Source: Actinoalloteichus_B caeruleus (GTDB taxonomy: Bacteria; Actinomycetota; Actinomycetes; Mycobacteriales; Pseudonocardiaceae). From it: a stretch of 64,000 bases of DNA. Position 1 is the first letter of the stretch. Every line of letters begins with the position of its first letter. The notes below the pieces were generated by a model, which ran no database searches, had not been told where the DNA came from, and was given only the letters and a program-made list of their open reading frames with translations. Both the position numbers and the translations under genes were made by a program. Positions 1 to 14,900 of the stretch are shown in pieces. Location of the stretch: NCBI RefSeq assembly GCF_000718005.1, contig NZ_JODV01000015.1. The stretch is one strand, 5' to 3'.

Positions 1-2954
1 GATGAGGGAGACGATGGCGTCGCGCCATTCCCGCATCTCCGGTAGGGGGATCGGCGCCCCGGAGTAGGAGCTGTCCCACCCGGTGAAGTCCTCCCCGAAG
101 ACGTCGATGCGCGAGTCGGTGTACAGGGAGTCGTAGGTCTCCCGCCACTCGCTGAGTTTCCCCGCGACGTCCTCGCCCCCATCCCCGTCCCCGGGCACGA
201 CGTACCCGACCAGGCGGCGGTCACCAGGCTGGTCCTCCCGGACGACCACCACCGAGTGCGCCACCTCCGGATGTGACCGCAGGGCGGCTTCGACCTCACC
301 CGGTTCGATCCGGTAGCCGCGGACCTTGACCTGGTCGTCGGACCGGCCGAGGAATTCCAGTTCGCCCGCCGCGTTCCACCGCACGACATCGCCGGTCCGG
401 TACATCCGGGAGCCGGCCGGCCCGAAGGGATTGGCCACGAACCGACCCGCGGTGAGACCTGGTCGCCGCAGGTAGCCCCGCGCGAGCTGGCCTCCGCCGA
501 CGTAGAGTTCGCCGCTGACCCCGGCCGGCACCGGACGCAACCTGTCGTCCAGCACCCGCACGACGGTCGATGCCGTCGGCTCGCCGATGGGGGGAACGGC
601 CGCGACCCGCTCGTCGGAGTACCACCGCGTGACGAACACCGTCGCCTCGGTGGGGCCGTAGATGTTGACGACCCGACAGCCCGGTGACACGTCGTGCAAC
701 ATCTCGACGAGATTCACCGGGATCGCCTCGCCGCCGAACACCACGGTGTCCACGGTGGGCGGATGTGCCGCCGCCTCGAAGAACTGGGTGAACGCCGAGG
801 GAACGGCGCTGAGCAGTCCGGTGGGCGCGTCAACGTCCCGGTCGAGCAGTCCCAGCAGGTCGTTGACGATCTCGACCGTCCCGCCGCACGCCAGCGGCGG
901 GAACATTTCGAAGACCGAGACGTCGAAGTTCAGCGACGTGGTCGCGAGCATCCTCCCGAGACGACGGGGCCCCAGGTCCGCGATGGCGAAGCTGACGAGG
1001 TCACGAAGCCCGCGGTGCGGGACGACCACGCCCTTGGGCGTTCCGGTGGACCCCGATGTGTACATCACGTAGGCCGGGTGGTCCGGCAGGAGGGGCTGCC
1101 GACGCTCGTCGTCGGTGGGTGCGGTCGACGGCATGACGGCCAGTTCCCCACCCAGGGTGTCCAGCAGGGCGGTGCCCTCGTGGAGGGCGCCGAGCCGTTC
1201 CGCCAGGGAAGTGGTGGCGAGCACCTGGGTGGGGCGGGCGTCGGCCAGCATGAACGCCAGGCGGTCGGCCGGGTAGTCCGGGTCGAGCGGCAGGTACGCC
1301 GCACCGCTCTTGAGCACTCCCAGGATCGTCACGACGGTCTCGACCGACCGGGGCACCAGTACGCCGACCAGGTCCTCCGGCCCCACCTCCTTGCTGGTCA
1401 ACCAGTGGGCCAGCCGGTTCGACCGCGCGTCGAGCTCCGCGTAGGTCAACTCCGAGGAACCGTCGGTCACCGCCACCGCGTCCGGGGTGCGCGACGCCTG
1501 CGCCACGAACAGGTCGGGGAGGAGCTGCCCGGGTCGCACCTCCCGCCGGACGGCGGGGGCGGACGCGGAACCATCGGTCCCCACGAGCTCCGCGTGGCTG
1601 ATCGGGCGGTGCGGGTCGGCGACGAACTGTTCGAGCAGACGCAACCAGTGCTCGACCAGGAGTTCGACGGTGTGCCGGTCGAACAGGTCCGTCGCGTACT
1701 CGACGAATCCCGTCGCGCCGTCCGACCGCCCGTCCTCGGGGCGGACACGCTCGGTCAGGGAGAACAGGAGGTCGAACCGCGCCGTTCCGGTGTGCGCCGT
1801 CCACGGCGTGACGACCAGGCCCGGCAGCTCCAGTGTCGGCGCTGACGCGTTCTGCAGGGCCAACGCGACCTGGAACAGCGGGTGGTGTGCTTGGGAGCGC
1901 CGAGGATTGAGCACCTCGACGAGGGTTTCGAAGGGCACGTCCTGGTTCGCGTACGCCGACAGGCTCCGTTCCCGGACCTGTTCGACCAGTTCCGCGAAGG
2001 TGGGATCACCGGAGGTGTCGGTCCGCAGCACCAGGGTGTTGACGAAGAACCCGACGAGGTCATCAAGCGCCTGGTCGGTCCGGCCCGCGATCGGTGCCCC
2101 GAGGGGGATGTCGGTGCCCGCGCCCAGTCGGGTCAACAGCGCGGCCATACCCGCCTGGAGCAGCATGAACACCGTGGCACCGTGCTGGCCGGACAGCGCC
2201 AGCATGCCTTCGTGCAACGGCGCGGGCAGAGCGAACTCCAGGAAACCGCCGCGGTGTGACGCTACCGGCGGGCGGGGCCGGTCCGTCGGGAGCGGCAGGG
2301 TCTCCGGGAGCCCGGCGAGCTGGTCGGACCAGTACCGGACCTGGCTGGAGAGGACGCTCTCCGGGGCCTCCAGCGTGCCGAGCACCCGGTGCTGCCACAC
2401 CGTGTAGTCGGCGTACTGCACCGGCAGCGGCTCCCAGCCGGGTTCGTGCCCGTCAAGCCTCGCCGTGTACGCCGCCACCAGGTCGCGGACGAGCGGAGCC
2501 ATCGACCAGCCGTCGCCGGCGATGTGGTGCATGGCGAGCACGAGCACTCGGTCGTCCGAGGCCAGGTCGAACCGCCACACCCGGATCGGGGCGTCGGTGG
2601 CGAGGTCGAAGCCGTGCCGGGCGACCTCGGCCAACAGCCGTGGCAGGGCCCGCTCGGTGGCCGTCCTCGTCTCCCAGCCCAGGTCGACCTCGTCGAGGGC
2701 GAGCACGTGCTGGTGTGGTGTGCCGTTGGTTTCGGGGAACACGGTGCGCAGCGCCTCGTGCCGGCCCACCACGTCGTGGACGGCCGCCGTCAGCGCCTCC
2801 TCGTCCAGACGCCCGGTGAGCCGCAGCGTGACGGGCATGTTGTAGGTGGCCGAGGGGCCCTCCACCTTGTAGAGGAACCACAGGCGTTGCTGCGCGAAGG
2901 ACAGCGGAACCACATCCGGACGCGGCTGCCGCACCAGGGGTTCCCGGACCGGTC
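1..2954 (-). other. NRPS module 5: C-A-MT (partial at edge)
   Basis: The condensation domain is at about 2920-1610 (HHIAGDGWS near 2535-2500) and adenylation at about 1560-200 (NFDVSVFEMF, intact TSGSTGTPKG). A third inserted methyltransferase starts about 170 bases from the edge with GEDFTGWDSSY. Pocket residues read by hand are D-V-F-S-V-G-I-V-F; the A10 lysine lies outside the window. The substrate is unassigned. The SAM motif, A10 and carrier domain must lie to the left of base 1. Confidence 0.75.
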
Positions 2955-5900
2955 CACCCGGCAACCGGGCCGCGAGGCCAGCCACCGTCGGGGTTTCGAA
3001 CAGGGCGCGGATACCCATCTCGACACCGAGGACCGAGCGAATCCGGCTCGCCAACCGGGTCGCCAACAGCGAGTGGCCCCCCAGGGCGAAGAAGTCGTCA
3101 TCGACGCCGACCGAGGTCGAACCGAGGACGTCCGCGAACAGTTCGCAGAGCACTGCCTCCCTCGGGGTGCGCGGCGCGCGGAGCCCCTCCGAGACGAACG
3201 CCGGAGCGGGCAGGGCACGGTGGTCGAGTTTCCCGCTCGGTGTGAGCGGCATGGCGCCGAGGACAACGACGGCCGAGGGCACCAGGTGGGCGGGCAGGTG
3301 ACGCGTAGCGAACTCCCGCAGGGTCTTGGGCAGTCCCGTCACGGCCCGGGCCGTCGTCGGTTCGTTCACGGCCGGCCGGGTGTCCGGTTCGGTCCGGTGC
3401 GTTCCGGCCAGCGCCGTCCCAGCCAGCGTCGGTGGCAGCAGCACCGCGTCGAAGAGTTCCGGTGACCGGGGGTGCCAGGTGGTGACCACCAGGAGCCCTC
3501 GCCGCTCACCCCAGCTGGCGACGTCCTCGGGGTCGACGCCGTCGACGACGAGCGGGCGCCCGTGGTGGTCGAACGCCTCGCCCGCGATCCTCGCGTTCGG
3601 CAGACCCGTGATGCGGAGCGGGTGCTCCAGCGTGCCGGGAAGTCCGGCGAGGGACACCACGTCCCGCCCCCAGACAAGGGCGGGCGCGTCCTCGAGTGAC
3701 ACCACCTCCGAGGGCTTCCGGTGCATCACCACCTCGTAGCGGTGCCGGGTCAGCTCGTTGTGGTAGTCACCCCGCTTCAACCTGATCTCCAGCCCGTCCA
3801 CGCGGTCGGCGAACCGGCCGAAGAAGCGGGGCGCCACCACCAGCTCCTTCTCCAGGAGCACGGCGCGGTCCACGGCGACGCGCAGCGGAGCCGGTCTCGG
3901 CTTCCTCCCCCCGGGGTGCCTCGCCAGGTGGATGCCGGTGTGCAGCGCGCGGAGGGTGTCGGCGTTGCGGACGTCACCGATCAGGACACGCCCACCCGGC
4001 GCCACCAGGGCCAGCGCGGCGTCGACCACCCGCTCCAGGTAGTCCCCGCTCGGGAAGTACTGGACCACCGAATTGATCACCACGGTGTCGAAGAAGCCCG
4101 CCGGTAACCCGTCGACCACGTCGGCGGCCTGGCACCGCAGCACCACCCGCTCGGCCAGTCCCGCCGTGGCGACCTGGCCACGCAACCGGTCGATGACCGC
4201 TCCGGAGAAGTCCGTGCCCCAGTACACCTCGCAGTCGTCAACCAACTGGGAGAGCAGCAGGCCCGAGCCCACCCCGATCTCCAACACCCGCGCCGGCCGG
4301 TAGGACCGGATCAGCGAGACGATGTCCTCCCGCCACCGCCGCATCTCCTCCAAGGGGATCGGCTGGCCCGTGTACGAGCTGTCCCATCCCGTGAAGTCCT
4401 CGCCGAAAGCGAGGTCGTTCGGCCGCGTGTAAACCGAGTCGTAGGTCTCGCGCCACTCCGTGACGTGTTCGGCGCCATCACCGCCGGGCCGCTCCGCGGG
4501 AACGACGTAGGCGACGAGACGGCGGTCGTCGGCCTGGTCCTCCCGCACGACGACAGCGGCGTGCCGGACGCCCGGGTGCTGGCGGAGCGTCGTCTCGATC
4601 TCCCCTGGCTCGATGCGGAAGCCCCGGATCTTGACCTGGTCGTCGACGCGTCCGACGAATTCCAGACTGCCGCCGCGATCCCGGCGCACCAGATCGCCGG
4701 TCCGGTACATGCGGGCCCCGTTCCCGGCGAACGGGTCGGCGACGAACCGGCTCGACGTCAGGCCGGGCCTGCCCAGGTAACCCCTGGCCACCTGTTCTCC
4801 CGCCACGTACAGCTCGCCGGCGACTCCGCGAGGTACTGGGCGGAGACCCTCGTCCAGCACGAGGGCCCGGAGGCCGGGCAGCGGTCCACCCAACGGGCTG
4901 AACCCCGGGCCGCGCTCCGCCACGTCGCCGAGTACCAGGTGGCTCACGTGGACGGTGACCTCGGTGATGCCGTACATGTTGACCAGATCCGGGCCTCCGG
5001 TGCCGAACCGTTCCCGCCAGGCCGCGAGGCGGTCGACGTCGAGTGCCTCACCACCGAAGACCACGGTGCGCAGCCGGAGCGGCGGGAGTTCGGCCGAGTC
5101 CACCACGGTGTCAGCCAGCTGGTAGAACGCCGACGGGGTTTGGCTGAGCACCGTCACCTGGTGTTCGGTGAGCAGGCGCAGGAATCTCGTCGGAGTGCGG
5201 CTGACCTCGAAGGGGACGACGACCAGTCGACCACCGGAGGCGAAGGCTCCCCACATCTCCCACACCGAGAAGTCGAAGGACGTGGAGTGGAACAGGGTCC
5301 ACACGTCGTCCGGTCCGACGTCGAAGAGCTGACCGGCGGAGGCGAGCAGGCGCAGGACGTTGCCGTGAGGGACGACGACCCCCTTCGGCGTACCGGTCGA
5401 ACCGGAGGTGTGGATCACGTAGGCCGCGTTGGCGCGTGTCGTGCCACGGGGAGGGTCGGTGGCGGGAAGTGACTGGTCGAGGGACCAGCGCACGGAATCC
5501 GCGTCCACGACCGCGACGAGGCCGGTGTCGCGGCGGATCAGCTCCAGTCGGTCCTCCGGGTAGTCGGGGTCCAGCGGAACGTAGGCCGATCCGGACTTCA
5601 GCACCGCGAGAACCGCGACCACGAGGTCGACCGACCGGGGCAACAGCACGCCGACGAACCGTTCCGGCCCGGCCCCGTGCGCACGCAGCCAGTGCGCCAG
5701 CCTGTTCGCCCTGGCGTCCACCTCGGCGTACGTCAGGCTGATCTCGTCGTCCACCAGGGCGACCGAACCCGGCGTTCTCCTGACCTGGGCCGCGAAGAGT
5801 TCGGCGAGGTCGTCCACAACGGGCGTCGGCACGGTTGGTCCCGCCAGCCCGGGGTTCCCCGTCTCCTCGGCCCACTCCTGCTGGGAAAGCAGTGGTACCG

Positions 5901-8900
5901 ATCCGATGGAGCGTCCGGGGTCGGCCAGCACGCCGCGCAGCAACCGCTCCCACCGGTCGACCAGGTCGCGCGCCCCGGACTCGTCGAACAGGTCGGTCGA
6001 GTACTCGAGCATGACCTCGATCCCCGCGCCACCCGCTCGTTCGGTCAGCGAGAACAACAGGTCGAACCGGGAGGTCCCGGTGTGCGCCCACACCCCGCGC
6101 GCCGTGAGGTCCGGCAGCGACACGGAGCCAGTCGGGGCGTTCTGCAGCGCCAACGCGACCTGGAACAACGGGTGGTGACCGGCGGAGCGGTCCGGGTTGA
6201 TCCGCTCCACCAGGTACTCGAACGGCACGTCCTGGTGCGCGTAGGCGGCCAATGCCCGGTTGCGGACACGCGCGACGAGCTCAGAGAAGCCCGGGTCGCC
6301 CGAGGTGTCGGTCCGCAGCACCAGGGTGTTGACGAAGAACCCGACCAGGGGGTCGAGCGCTTCGTCGGCGCGGCCGGCGATCGGTGACCCGATGGGCACG
6401 TCGGTGCCCGCCCCCAACCTGGTCAGCAGGGCCGCGAGGCTGGCCTGCAACACCATGAACACCGTGGCACCGGTCGCGCTCGCCAACGCGGCGAGCTCAC
6501 GTTGCACCTCACCGTCGAACTCGGCGGAGACGAACGAACCGCGGTAGGACGCCGTCGCCGGCGCCGGGCGGTCCGAGGGCAACCGCAACCGTCCGGGAAC
6601 ACCCTCCAGCTGGGCCGTCCAGTAGTCCACCTGCCGCTCCAGGAACTCGCTCGGAGCGTCGGGAACACCCAGCAGGTTCCGCTGCCACATCGTGTAGTCG
6701 GCGTACTGGACGGGCAGCTCGGCCCAGCCCGGTCGTGCGCCGCGTCGCCTCGCGTCGTAGGCGGAGCTCAGGTCCTCCAGCAACGGCGCCATCGACCATC
6801 CGTCGGCGGCGATGTGATGGACGACCAGGAGGAGCACGTGCTCGTCGCCACCGGTCTCCAACAACCTGGCGCGCACGGGTACCTCGCGCGACAGGTCGAA
6901 GACCTCACGCGCGTACCGGGACAACACCTCGTCCAGTCGGGCCGTCGGCACCGCCTCGACCCGCCAGTCCACCACGGCCGCGTCCGGCTCGAGGACGACC
7001 TGGTGGGGTTCACCCGACCTGTCCGGGTACACCGTGCGCAAGGCCTCGTGACGTCCCACGACGTCCGCGACGGCGGCTTGGAGCGCCACGCGGTCCAACC
7101 GGCCGCTCAGCCGCAACGCCAACGGCATGTTGTAGGTGGCGGACCTGCCCTCCAGCCGGTGCAGGAACCACATGCGCCGCTGCGCGAACGACAGCGGCAC
7201 GATCTCCGGACGGGGCAGAGGGCCCAGCGCCGGCCGGGCCGGGCCGGACGCGTCGAGCCGCGCGGCGATGCCGGCAGGGGTGGGGAAGTCGAAGATCACC
7301 CGAATTCGCAGTTCGACCCCGAGTTCGGCCCGGACCCTGCTGGCCAAGCGGGCCGCCATCAGCGAATGACCACCGATCGCGAAGAAGTTGTCGTCCACGC
7401 CCACGTCGCTGACCCCGAGGACCTGGCCGAACAACTCGCAGAGCGCTCGTTCACGAGGGGTTCCCGCCGGTGCCGCACCCCGTGTCGGGACACCTCGGTC
7501 CGGAGCGGGCAGCGCGGCGCGGTCCAGTTTCCCGTTCCGGGTCAGCGGCAACTCCCGTAGGACCACCACCACTGACGGGACCAGGTAGTCCGGCGCGACC
7601 CTGGCCAGCGCGGATCGCAACACGTCCGGCTCGCACGGTCCCGTGCCGTCCGGGACGACGTAGGCGACGAGGTGCCTGTCACCCGGCGGCTCCTCCCGCA
7701 CGGTGACCGCCGCCTCGGCGACACCGGGTTCCGCGACCAGCAGCGACTCGACCTCACCCGGTTCGATGCGGAAACCGCGGATCTTGACCTGTTCGTCGAT
7801 CCTGCCGAGGAAGACCAGCTCACCTGACTCGGTCCACCGCACCAGGTCTCCCGTCCGGTACATGCGGTCGCCCGGGGAACCGAACGGACAGGCGAGGAAC
7901 CTCGCGGCGGTGAGCCCGGCACGTCGCCAGTACCCGCGTGCGACACCAGCCCCGGCGATGTACAGCTCCCCGGTGACCCCGGGCGGTACCGGCCGCAACC
8001 GTTCGTCCAGCACGTACAGCCCCGTGTTCCACAACGGTCGTCCGATGGGGACCGTCGAGGGGACCTCGTCACCTCGGGACATCGGATTCACCGACGAGAA
8101 CACCGTGGTCTCCGTCGGCCCGTACTCGTTGGCGACGACGATCCCCTGGCAGGCCTCCAGGACGCGGCTCACCGCCGCCTGGGACACCACGTCACCGCCC
8201 GCCCACAGTTCCCGGACCCCGGCGAAGCACCCCGGGTCCTCGTCGGCCAGCGTGCGGAACAGACCCGCGCTGACGAACAGGCCGGTCACGCCGCCCTCGG
8301 TGATCGCGTCAGCGAACTCGGCGGCGCCGAGCCTGCCGGGGGAGGCGACGACCACGGTGCCGCCGGTGAGCAGCGGAACCCAGATCTCGAAGGTCGACGC
8401 GTCGAACGCGAACGGGGAGTGCATCAGCACCGCGTCGTGGTTCCCCCGGCCCCAGTACGAGTTGGTCGCCAGGTGCACGACGTTGCGGTGCGTGTTGAGC
8501 ACGCCCTTCGGGGTTCCCGTCGACCCCGAGGTGTACATGACGTACACCGCCTGTTCGGGGTGGGTGGTGACCTCAGGCCGGATGTCCGGGTACCCGTCCG
8601 TCACCCCCTCGTCGGTGATCCGCACGGTACCGATGCCGGCCGGCGCCACGGCGGTCGAAGCACGGTCGGTGAGCAGCAGCACGACGTCGGCGTCCTCCGC
8701 GGTCCACCGCGACCTCGCCTCGGGCTGCGTCGGGTCCAACGGGACGTAGGCGGCACCGGCCTTGAGCACGGCCACCGTCGACACCAACAGGTCGAGTGAG
8801 CGTTCCTGCAGGATCGCCACCCGCGCTCCCGGTGCCACCCCCGCCTCCACCAGCAGTCCAGCCAGGCGGTTGGCCCTGCGATCGAGTTCGGCGTAGGTGA

Positions 8901-11900
8901 GCGACTCGCTCCCGCGCACCGCGGCGACGGAGTTCGGCCCGCGGGCCACCTGGCGGTGGAACAGGTCGATGACGCTGACCGGTTCGACCTGGGTGGCGGT
9001 GTCGTTCCACTCGACCAGCATCCGGCGCAGCTCGCCCGGATCCAGCAGGTCGACACCGCTCAACGGGAGATCCGGCCGCTCCGCGACCGTGTGCAGCAAC
9101 CGGAGCAGCCGAAGGCCGAGACGTTCGGCGGTCGCTCGGTCGAACCGGTCCGACGCGTACTCGACGGCGTAGGTCAGCCGCCCGCCCCCATCCTGGGCGA
9201 ACACCACGGACAGGTCGAAGGGAACCATGCCGGTGTCGATGGTGCGGGCGGTGACGCCCAACCCCGCGACCGCGTCGAACGCCCCGGCGAGCTGGTACTG
9301 GTCAGCGGGGTCGAATTCCACCATCACCTGGAACAGCGGGTGTCGCGCGGTTGAGCGGGCCGGGTTGACCTCGTCGACCACCCAGTCGAAGGGGACGTCC
9401 TGGTTCCGGTACGCGGCGAGCGCGGTGGCCCGCGTCCGACCGAGGACCTCGGTGAAGCTTGGGTCGCCGGTCAGGTCAGCCCGCAACACCACGGAGTTCA
9501 CGAAGAACCCGACCAGGTCCTCCACCGCGTGGTCCGTCCTCCCGGCGACGGGGGCGCCCAACGGGATGTCGGTGCCGGCGCCGAGCCGGGACAACAGCAT
9601 CGCGACGGCCGCGTGGGCGAGCATGTGCATCGTGGCGCCCGCATCGCGAGCGAGGGCGGCCAGCCGGGTGCTGAGCTCAGAGGGGACCTCGAACAGCACT
9701 CGTCCTCCGCCGTTGGAGGGAGCCGCTGGACGGGGTCGGTCAGCGGGCAGGGGAATTTCCTCGGGAACCCCGGCCAGCGCGTCCCGCCAGTACGCCAGTT
9801 GGTCTGACGCGGCGCTCCCCGGGGACGTCCCGGAGCCAAGCACGCCGCGTTGCCAGACCGTGAAGTCCGCGTACTGGACGGGCAACGGTTCCCACTCGGG
9901 GGTCCCGCCGCCGCGGCGCGCCACGTAGGCGGAGGCGATGTCGCGCGTCAGCGGCCGCATCGACCAGCCATCCACCGCGATGTGGTGCGCCAACAGCACC
10001 AGGAGGCACGCCCCGCCGTCGGTACGCACCACCCACCACCGGAGGGGAATCTCCTCGGCGAGGTCGAAGGTCTCCGACGCCAGCTCCCGCAACAGCGGTT
10101 CGAGCCGCTCCTCGCTCACCAGGTGCTCGCGGGGTGCCGAGGGCAGGTCCGAGGTGTCCCGGACCTGCTGCCACCGTGTCCCGTCCACCTCGGTGAAGGT
10201 CGTGCGCAGCGCCTCGTGCCGGTCGACCACGTCGAGTACCGCGGCGTGCAGGGCGTCGGTGTCGACGTCCCCGGAGAACTCCAACGCGAACGGGACGGTG
10301 TAGGTGGCGGACGCACCGTCGAGTTCGTGCAGGAACCACAGCCGTTGCTGAGCGAAGGACAGCGGGACGAGCCGTGGTCTCTCCGTCGCCGTCAGCGGTA
10401 CCCGTGCGGCACCGCCGCGGGCGAGCCGCGCGGAGAGGAGGGCCACGGTGGGAGCGTCGAACAGCTCCCCAACGGGCAGGTCCACCGCGAACACCCGCTG
10501 GACCTCCGCCACCAGCCGGGTGGCGAGCAGGGAATGACCTCCCATCGCGAAGAAGTCCGCGCCGGCGTCGACAGCCTCGACCCCCAGCACCTGGGCGAAC
10601 AGGCCGCACAGGATTTCCTCGTGCGGGGTGCGGGGCGCCCGACCGGTCGTCGCGAAGCCGTAGCGGGGCGCCGGTAGCGCCCTGCGGTCGACCTTGCCGT
10701 TCGGTGTCACCGGGATCTCGGGGACGGTCACGAGAGCGGACGGGACCAGGTAGTCCGGCAGCCGCCGGGCCAGCGCCCCCAACAGCGCGGCATGGTCGTG
10801 GTCGTCCCCGGCTGGGACCACGTACCCGACCAGACGTCGGTCGCCCGGCCGTTCCTCCCGGGCCACGACCACCGCGTCGGCCACGGCCGGCTGCTGCCGC
10901 AGCACGGCCTCCACCTCGCCCGGTTCCACTCGGAAGCCGCGGACCTTGACCTGCTCGTCGGCGCGTCCCACGAAGTGCAGCAGCCCCTCCGACGACCACC
11001 TGACCAGGTCACCCGTGCGGTACATCCTCGAACCGGCAGACCCGAACGGGTCTGCCACGAACCGCTCAGCGGTGAGCGTGGGCATCCCCAGGTAGCCTCT
11101 GGCCACGCCCTCACCCGCGACGTACAGCTCTCCGGCCGCGCCCACGGGCACGGGCCGGAGCCGGTCGTCGAGCACGTACACGCGCGTACCGGCGATAGGG
11201 GTCCCGATGGGTGCCTCGGTCCCGTCCAACGGGTCGCTGATCGTCGCGCACACCGTGGTCTCGGTCGGACCGTAGGCGTTCACCAGGCGGTGGGACGCCG
11301 ACCAGCGGGCCACCCCCTCGGACGAGGACACCTCGCCGCCGACGACGGCGGTCACGAGGTCAGGAAGGTCGGAACCAGGGCTGTCGGTGGGGATGGTCTG
11401 CAGCACGGACATCGGCAGCTGGACGTGCGTGACCCGGTGGCGGAGGAGGACGTCCAGCAGGGCTCCGCCCACCAGGCGGTCCTGTCCCGGCAGCACGAGC
11501 GTCGCACCCGCCGCCAGTGCCATGCACAGGTCAGCCACTGACACGTCGAAGCTCATCGAGGTGAACTGGAGGACACGACTGCCCTCGTCGATCGCGAACC
11601 GGCTGATCTGGGCCGCCGCCAACGCCGCCAGACCCCGGTGGGTCACGACGACGCCCTTGGCCCTGCCCGCCGAGCCCGACGTGTAGATGACGTAGGCGGA
11701 GCCGTCGGGACGCACCACCCGCTCGGGGGCGTCCGACGGCCATCCATCGAGGTTCTGACGCACGGAGTCCTCGTCGAGGACCAGCAAGGGCCGGGCGTCA
11801 GCCAGCATGAACCCGAGTCGTTCGGCCGGGTAGTTCGGGTCCAGCGGCAGGTAGGCCGCGCCCGTCTTCATGACCGCCAGCGTGGCCACGACCGAGTCGC

Positions 11901-14900
11901 GGGACTTCGACATCCGGACACCGATCACGGTCTCCGGAGCCGCGCCCTTGTCTACCAGCCAGTGCGCCAGCCGGTTGGCTCGCGCGTCCAGCTCACCGTA
12001 GGACAGCTCCACATCATCAGCCACCACCGCCAGGGCATTGGCGTCCCGGGCCACCCGTGCCGCGAACAGGTCGGGCAGGGACACCGGAGCCGGCACCGGA
12101 CCGCGCTCGTTCCACTCGACCAGCACCAGTTCCCGTTCCGCCGCGTCGAGCAGGTCGACGCCGCCGACCGGACGGTCGGGGCGCGCCGACACCTCCCGCA
12201 GCAGCCGTTCCCACCTGTCGAGCAGGGCCCGGACGGTGTGTTCGTCGAACAGGTCGGTGTCGTACTCCGCGATGACGTCGATTCCCGAGGGCTCCCCGTA
12301 GGAGTCGTATCGCTCGGTCAAGTTCAACGCCAGGTCGGTGCGTGACGTGTCCGTCCCCACCCACCGGGCCTCCGTCGTCACCCCCGCCAGGTCGAAACCC
12401 GCACCCGGCAGGTTCTGCGACACGACGGCGACCTGGAACAACGGGTTGCGCGACCGGGACCGCCGCGGGTTGATCGCGTCGACGACGTGCTCGAACGGCA
12501 CGTCCTGGTGAGCGTGGGCGGCCAGTGCGGTTCGCCGCACACGGTCGACGAGCGTCGCGAAGGACGGGTCGCCCCCGGTGTCCACCCGCAGCACCAGGGT
12601 GTTGACGAAGAAGCCGACCACGTCGTCGAGCGCCTGATCCGTGCGACCGGCGACCGGCACGCCCAGCGGCACGTCCGCACCGGCCCCAAGCCTGCTCAGC
12701 AGGGCCGCCGTGGCGGCCTGCGACACCATGCTGACGGTCGCGCCGGTATCCCGCGCCAATCGTGCCAGCGCGCGGTGGAGCTCGGCGGGCAACAGGGTGC
12801 CGACCTGCCCACCCCGACCGAGGGCCACGGCGGGCCTCGGCCGGTCGGCGGGGACGCTCACCAGCTCCGGTAGATCCGCCAGCTGATCCGTCCAGTACTC
12901 CAGCTGCCGAGCGGCCAGGCTGTCCGGATCGGACCGCTCACCGAGCAACTCGCGCTGCCAGAGCGTGTAGTCCGCGTACTGCACCGGAAGCGGTTCCCAC
13001 GCCGGCTCGACGCCGGCTCGGCGGGCCGCGTAGGCGACTGAGAGATCGCGGGCCAGCGGTCCCATCGACCAGCCGTCACCAGCGATGTGGTGCAGCGACA
13101 ACAACAGCAGGTGGTCCGTGGCGCTGACCCGGAAGAGCACGGCGCGTACCGGTGGTTCCGCGGACAGGTCGAAGCTCCGGCGAGCCGCTTCGGCGACCCT
13201 TTCCGGCAGCTCCGGCTCCTCCACCTCGAGTACCGCCCACGGGGGAGCGACCTCGGACGCGGCCAGCACGAGCTGGCTCGGGCCGCCGTCGTCGACCGCG
13301 AACACGGTGCGCAGCGCTTCGTGACGAGCGACCACGTCCCCCAGCGCGTCGCGCATCGCGTCCGCGTCGAGGTCACCGGTCAACCGCAGTGCCAACGGCA
13401 TGTTGTAGCTGGGTGACTGGTTCCGCAGCTCGTGCAGGAACCACATCCGCCGTTGCGCGAACGACATCGGCACCCGGTCCGGGCGGGGCATCGGGACCAG
13501 CGCGGGCCGCGCCCTCCCACCACCCGCGATCAACTCGGCCAATTCGCGGACCGTGGGACGGTCGAACAGCGCCGCGATCGGGACCTCCCTGTCGAGGAGG
13601 GCACGAATCCGGTTCACCAGCCGTGTCGCGAGCAGGGAATGCCCGCCCAGCGCGAAGAAGTCGTCGCCGACGGCCACGTCAGGTGCTCCGGTCACCTCCG
13701 CGAAGAGGTCGCACAGGAGCCGTTCGTGCGGCGTGCGGGGAGCCTGCCCCCCGCTCGAGCCGAACGCCGGCGCGGGCAGCGCGGCGCGGTCCACCTTCAC
13801 GTTCGCGTTCAACGGAATGGCCGGGACCGCCACGACGACGGCGGGCACCATGTACGCCGGCAGCGTCTCGGCCAGCGCGGTCCTCGTCGAGTCCACGTGC
13901 CGACGCACGGCCTCCGCCCAGGTGGGATCGCTCGTGGTGGCATCACCCGCGAGGCAGAGGCCCGCCACCGGGCGGTGGTCGTCGGAGTCGGGGACCAGGA
14001 CCGCGTCGAAGTGGAACGCATCCGACTCCGACCACGTCAGCAGCGCGCGAAGACCGCGCTCGGCGGCCCAGCGTGCCACGTCCTCCGGGTCGATCGCGTC
14101 GTCGCCGGGATCCTCGGACTCGCCACGCAGCCGGGCGTTCGGGACTCCAGCCACCCGAACCGGGGCCTCCGGCGCGGTGGGCAGGTCCTCCCAACCAGCC
14201 AGGTCCACCCCCCACTCCAGACGAGTTGCCGTCTCCAGCCGCAGCGCCTCCACTCCAGCCTTGTGCAGCACCACCTCGTAGCGGTGCCGGGTCAGCTCGT
14301 TGTGGTGCGCACCCCGCTTCAGGCGGATGTCGACGGCACCGATTCGTCCGTCACGGTCGGCGAAGGCCGTGAACCAGCCCGGTGCGAGCACGAGTTCCTT
14401 CTCGAGCATCGCGGCCCGCGCGGCACCGACCGGCAGACCCGGCCCGCCCCGCCCCTGGGCCCGTTCGACGGCGGTGTGGAGGGCGTGGAGAGTCGACGCG
14501 TTGCGCACGTCCCCGATCACGATGCGGCCGCCCGGCACCACCAGGTCCAGCACCGAATCCAGCACCCGGTCCAGGTACCCCGTACCAGGGAAGTACTGCA
14601 CGACCGAGTTGAGGACGACCGTGTCGAAGTGGTCGGTCGGCAGACCGCCGAGATCATGGGCGGGACGACACCGCAGCTGAACCCGGCCCGCCAATCCGGC
14701 CCGGACGACCCGCTCCTCGAGCTGGTCGATCACCTCCTGGGACAGGTCGGTTCCCCAGTACTCCTCACAGGTACCCGCCAGCTCGGACAACAGCAGGCCC
14801 GATCCCACCCCGATCTCCAGGACTCGGCGCGGCGCGCCCTCCCGAACGCGGGCCACCGCGGCGGCGCGCCACTCGCGCATCTCGGTCAGCGGGATGGCCC

